Shown one piece after another: positions 6,292 through 8,349 of a stretch of DNA of 8,349 bases. The position numbers and the translations under genes were made by a program. Under the pieces are notes generated by a model. That model saw only the letters and a list, made by a program, of their open reading frames with translations, did no database searches and was not told the origin of the DNA. Every line of letters starts with the position of its first letter. Position 1 is the first letter of the stretch. The stretch comes from SIG588 sp045533175 (lineage in GTDB: Bacteria > Bacillota > Clostridia > Oscillospirales > Acutalibacteraceae), in assembly GCA_045533175.1 (NCBI GenBank), contig JAZSHJ010000092.1:1-8349 (forward strand), read 5' to 3'.

Positions 6292-8315
6292 CCACGGTAC
6301 GTTTGGCCGAAAGTGCCGGTTTTTGTTTTGGTGTGGATAAGGCGGTCAGCACCGTGTATCGTTTGTTGGATGAAGGGAAACGGGTGTGCACTCTCGGTCC
6401 TATCATCCACAACCCGCAGGTGGTGGACGATCTGGCGGCGCGGGGGGTGACCATCGTAAACGAACCTGCCGAAGTGCCCGCCGATGCCGTGCTGGTCATC
6501 CGTTCCCACGGTGTGGCGGCGGATGTGTATGCCGATGCCCGCGAACGGGGACTTTCGGTGTGCGATGCGACCTGCCCGTTTGTGGCGAAGATCCACCGCA
6601 TTGTGCGGGAGGAATCGCAAGCGGGGCGCACGGTGTTGATTGCAGGAAATGCGACACATCCCGAGGTTATCGGCATACGCGGTCATTGCGTGGGGCGATC
6701 GTATGTGTTTTCCACCCCCGAAGAATTGGAAGAATTGTTGTCAAAATCGACAATAGTTTTCGGCGAACCCGTGTCGATTGTGGCGCAAACTACATTTCAC
6801 GCAGAAATTTGGAAAAAATGTGTAAAGATTTCAAAAAAGTACTGTACAAATCTTTCTGTTTTTGATACAATATGTTCTGCTACCGCAAAAAGACAACAAG
6901 AGGCGGCAGCTTTATCACGCGAATGTGATAAAATGGTTATAGTCGGCGGACGGCAGAGTTCCAACACAGCTAAGCTACGGGACGTCTGCGCGGAAAACGC
7001 ACCCACTTTACTGATCGAAACGGCGGACGAGCTGTCGCGCGAACAGTTTTGCGGTGTGCGTTCCGTGGGGATCACCGCAGGGGCATCTACCCCCGCCGAT
7101 ATTATAAAGGAGGTACTTTCAACCATGTCCGAAATTGTCAACAACGAAGAACTGCAGGCGCAGGAGACCACCGCGGTCAAATCTCCCGACGAGATGACCT
7201 TTGAAGAGCTGATGGAATCCTCTCTCGAGAGCATGAACAGCAACGACCGCGTGCGCGGTATCGTGGTGTCCATTGCGCCGAATGAAGTCCAGGTCGAGGT
7301 CGTCGGCCGCAAGCAGACCGGTTATGTCCCCGCCGATGAACTGAGCGCGGATCCCAACGCGAATCCGTCCGACATCGTGAAGATCGGTGACGAGCTGGAG
7401 TTGCTCATTATGCGTACCAACGATCAGGAAGGTACCATCATGCTTTCCAAGAAGCGCATCGATGCGCAGAAAGGCTGGGACACGGTTGTTGCTGCCTCCG
7501 AAAGCGGTGAAGTTCTCGACGGCGTTGTGACCGACGTGATCAAGGGCGGCGTGTTGGCTGTGACCAACGGCGTGCGCGTGTTCATCCCCGCTTCTCAGGC
7601 TTCTGCATCCCGTATGGACGATCTCACTCCTCTGCTCAAGCAGGAAGTGAAGTTCCGCATTATCGAAGTGAACCAGAGCCGCCGTCGTGCGGTGGGTTCG
7701 GTCCGTTCGGTGGCGCGCGATGCCCGCCGTGAACAGGAAGAGGCTTTCTGGGCGCAGGCGGAAGTCGGCCAGAAGTACACCGGCACCGTCAAGTCTCTCA
7801 CCTCCTACGGCGCGTTCGTGGATCTGGGCGGCGTGGACGGCATGGTGCACATCTCCGAACTGTCCTGGTCTCGCGTGAAGCATCCGTCGGATGTGGTCAG
7901 CGTGGGCGACACGGTGGAAGTGTACATCCGTGATCTCGACACCGAAAAGAAGAAGATCTCGCTGGGTTACCGCAAAGCGGAAGACAATCCGTGGGAAATC
8001 TTCAAGAACAACTATCCGATCGGCTCGGTTGTTACCGCGAAGATCGTGGGTATGACCACCTTTGGTGCGTTTGCGCAGATCATCCCCGGCATCGACGGCT
8101 TGATCCACATCTCGCAGATTGCGGATCGCCGCATCGAAAAGCCGCAGGATGAGCTGAAGAACGGTCAGGAAGTTACCGTGAAGATCACCAATGTGGATTA
8201 CGATGCGAAGCGCTCCTGCCTCCCCATCCGCGCTCTGCTCGAGGATGCGGCTCCGGCTGAGGAAACGGTTGAAGAGGCTGTCGAAGAGGCGGCTGAGGTT
8301 GCGACCGAAGAATAA
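6288..8315 (+). CDS. ispH: Bifunctional 4-hydroxy-3-methylbut-2-enyl diphosphate reductase / ribosomal protein S1 fusion
   Basis: The 675-residue protein joins two functions. Residues 1-275 are IspH (LytB), the [4Fe-4S] enzyme that ends the MEP isoprenoid pathway by reducing HMBPP to IPP and DMAPP. Cluster cysteines are C13 (AGFCFGV), C96 (CDATCPFV) and C196 (FDTICSATA). Active-site residues H41, H74, H124, E126, T168, the SSNT loop (224-227) and S268 in the GITAGASTP segment are all present. Residues 280-675 are S1-like, with four OB-fold S1 repeats at about 320-388, 406-471, 493-561 and 578-647 and a Glu-rich tail. Repeats 3 and 4 are the most canonical (SYGAFVDLGGVDGMVHISELSW; TFGAFAQIIPGIDGLIHIS). 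The fusion is known in clostridia. AGGAGG lies 7 nt before the ATG, which overlaps plsC. Oddities are a strong internal ribosome site and ATG at the joint, an AT-rich patch within IspH (about 6735-6950), and reversed lysine codon preference in the S1 half (19 AAG, 3 AAA). Confidence 0.95.
   Translation: MTTVRLAESAGFCFGVDKAVSTVYRLLDEGKRVCTLGPIIHNPQVVDDLAARGVTIVNEPAEVPADAVLVIRSHGVAADVYADARERGLSVCDATCPFVAKIHRIVREESQAGRTVLIAGNATHPEVIGIRGHCVGRSYVFSTPEELEELLSKSTIVFGEPVSIVAQTTFHAEIWKKCVKISKKYCTNLSVFDTICSATAKRQQEAAALSRECDKMVIVGGRQSSNTAKLRDVCAENAPTLLIETADELSREQFCGVRSVGITAGASTPADIIKEVLSTMSEIVNNEELQAQETTAVKSPDEMTFEELMESSLESMNSNDRVRGIVVSIAPNEVQVEVVGRKQTGYVPADELSADPNANPSDIVKIGDELELLIMRTNDQEGTIMLSKKRIDAQKGWDTVVAASESGEVLDGVVTDVIKGGVLAVTNGVRVFIPASQASASRMDDLTPLLKQEVKFRIIEVNQSRRRAVGSVRSVARDARREQEEAFWAQAEVGQKYTGTVKSLTSYGAFVDLGGVDGMVHISELSWSRVKHPSDVVSVGDTVEVYIRDLDTEKKKISLGYRKAEDNPWEIFKNNYPIGSVVTAKIVGMTTFGAFAQIIPGIDGLIHISQIADRRIEKPQDELKNGQEVTVKITNVDYDAKRSCLPIRALLEDAAPAEETVEEAVEEAAEVATEE
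7106..7127 (+). promoter_or_regulatory. Strong internal ribosome-binding site and ATG at the IspH/S1 joint
   Basis: AAAGGAGGT (7106-7114) is a nine-base perfect complement to the 16S rRNA tail. It is followed after 11 nt by an in-frame ATG at 7125 (codon 280 of the fusion). The same 11-nt spacing is used by xpt in this window. Initiation here would yield a 396-residue stand-alone S1 protein ending at 8315, starting MSEIVNNEELQ, a normal-looking acidic S1 N-terminus. The conserved IspH fold is complete about 6 residues before this point. The site looks like the preserved start signal of a once separate S1 gene; whether it is used is not shown by sequence. Confidence 0.55.
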
Positions 8316-8326
8316 TTCCAAACAAA

Positions 8327-8349
8327 AGAAAGTCGCTTGTGCTAAAGCA
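8327..8349 (+). terminator. Left half of a probable rho-independent terminator, cut by the window edge
   Basis: Twelve to fifteen bases after the ispH-S1 stop, an A-rich run leads into AAAGTCGCTTGTGC, a TAAA tetraloop and GCA at the last three bases, which begin to pair back with TGC. If the sequence continues with CAAGCGACTTT and a T-run, this is a strong terminator ending the operon. Only three pairs of the stem are visible, so the call rests on the pattern of the left arm and its position. Confidence 0.4.

Noticed and set aside
7119..8321. 400-codon minus-strand open frame antisense to the S1 region
   Set aside because: It is a shadow of the strongly biased S1 codons. The His-, Asp- and Arg-rich translation has no recognisable motif, while the plus strand has clear S1 repeats.
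1..8349. Mobile element, CRISPR array, toxin-antitoxin pair, tRNA or rRNA
   Set aside because: All coding space is taken by metabolic, regulatory or translation genes; no transposase, regular direct repeats, terminal inverted repeats or tRNA-like cloverleaf was seen on either strand.

Overview
The window looks like a moderately GC-rich Firmicute of class Clostridia, most likely a gut or rumen Oscillospirales/Ruminococcaceae-type bacterium. The evidence is the IspH-ribosomal protein S1 fusion (a clostridial arrangement), the strong Gram-positive Shine-Dalgarno sites (AGGAGG-like) before nearly every gene, the lipoprotein-type BMP binding protein and the COG2509 flavoprotein. This placement is inferred from protein families and gene order; no rRNA or database comparison was available.

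Layout. Minus strand, left side: the N-terminal two thirds of a BMP-family ABC-transporter lipoprotein (1-593, cut by the window edge), preceded 51 bp upstream by xpt, xanthine phosphoribosyltransferase (645-1220), with its own promoter at 1267-1295. Further upstream on the same strand is a COG2509 FAD-dependent dehydrogenase (1359-2726) read from a textbook-perfect TTGACA-17-TATAAT promoter. A 163-bp divergent intergenic region (2727-2889) follows. On the plus strand, five genes run to the right edge as one tightly packed operon: an RpiR/MurR regulator (2890-3777), an HI0933/BaiN-type flavoprotein (3774-5000), cmk (5018-5701), plsC (5698-6291) and a fused ispH-S1 gene (6288-8315). Three of the four junctions are 4-nt ATGA overlaps. 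The first half of what looks like a rho-independent terminator sits at the very end.

How they fit. xpt plus the BMP lipoprotein suggest uptake and salvage of purine bases or nucleosides. The plus-strand operon couples nucleotide supply (CMP kinase), phospholipid synthesis (PlsC), isoprenoid synthesis (IspH) and translation (S1), headed by a SIS-domain regulator that presumably senses a phosphorylated sugar. A perfect 10-bp inverted repeat covers the -35 box of this operon and lies between it and the divergent flavoprotein gene, so it is a natural candidate operator.

Nothing here is an obvious mobile element, CRISPR array, tRNA/rRNA or defence system. The most interesting points are inside the ispH-S1 gene. 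A near-perfect ribosome-binding site and ATG lie exactly at the fusion joint, lysine codon choice reverses in the S1 half, and a sharply AT-rich island with promoter-like and palindromic sequence lies in the conserved ispH part. Together these suggest that S1 may also be made as a separate protein.
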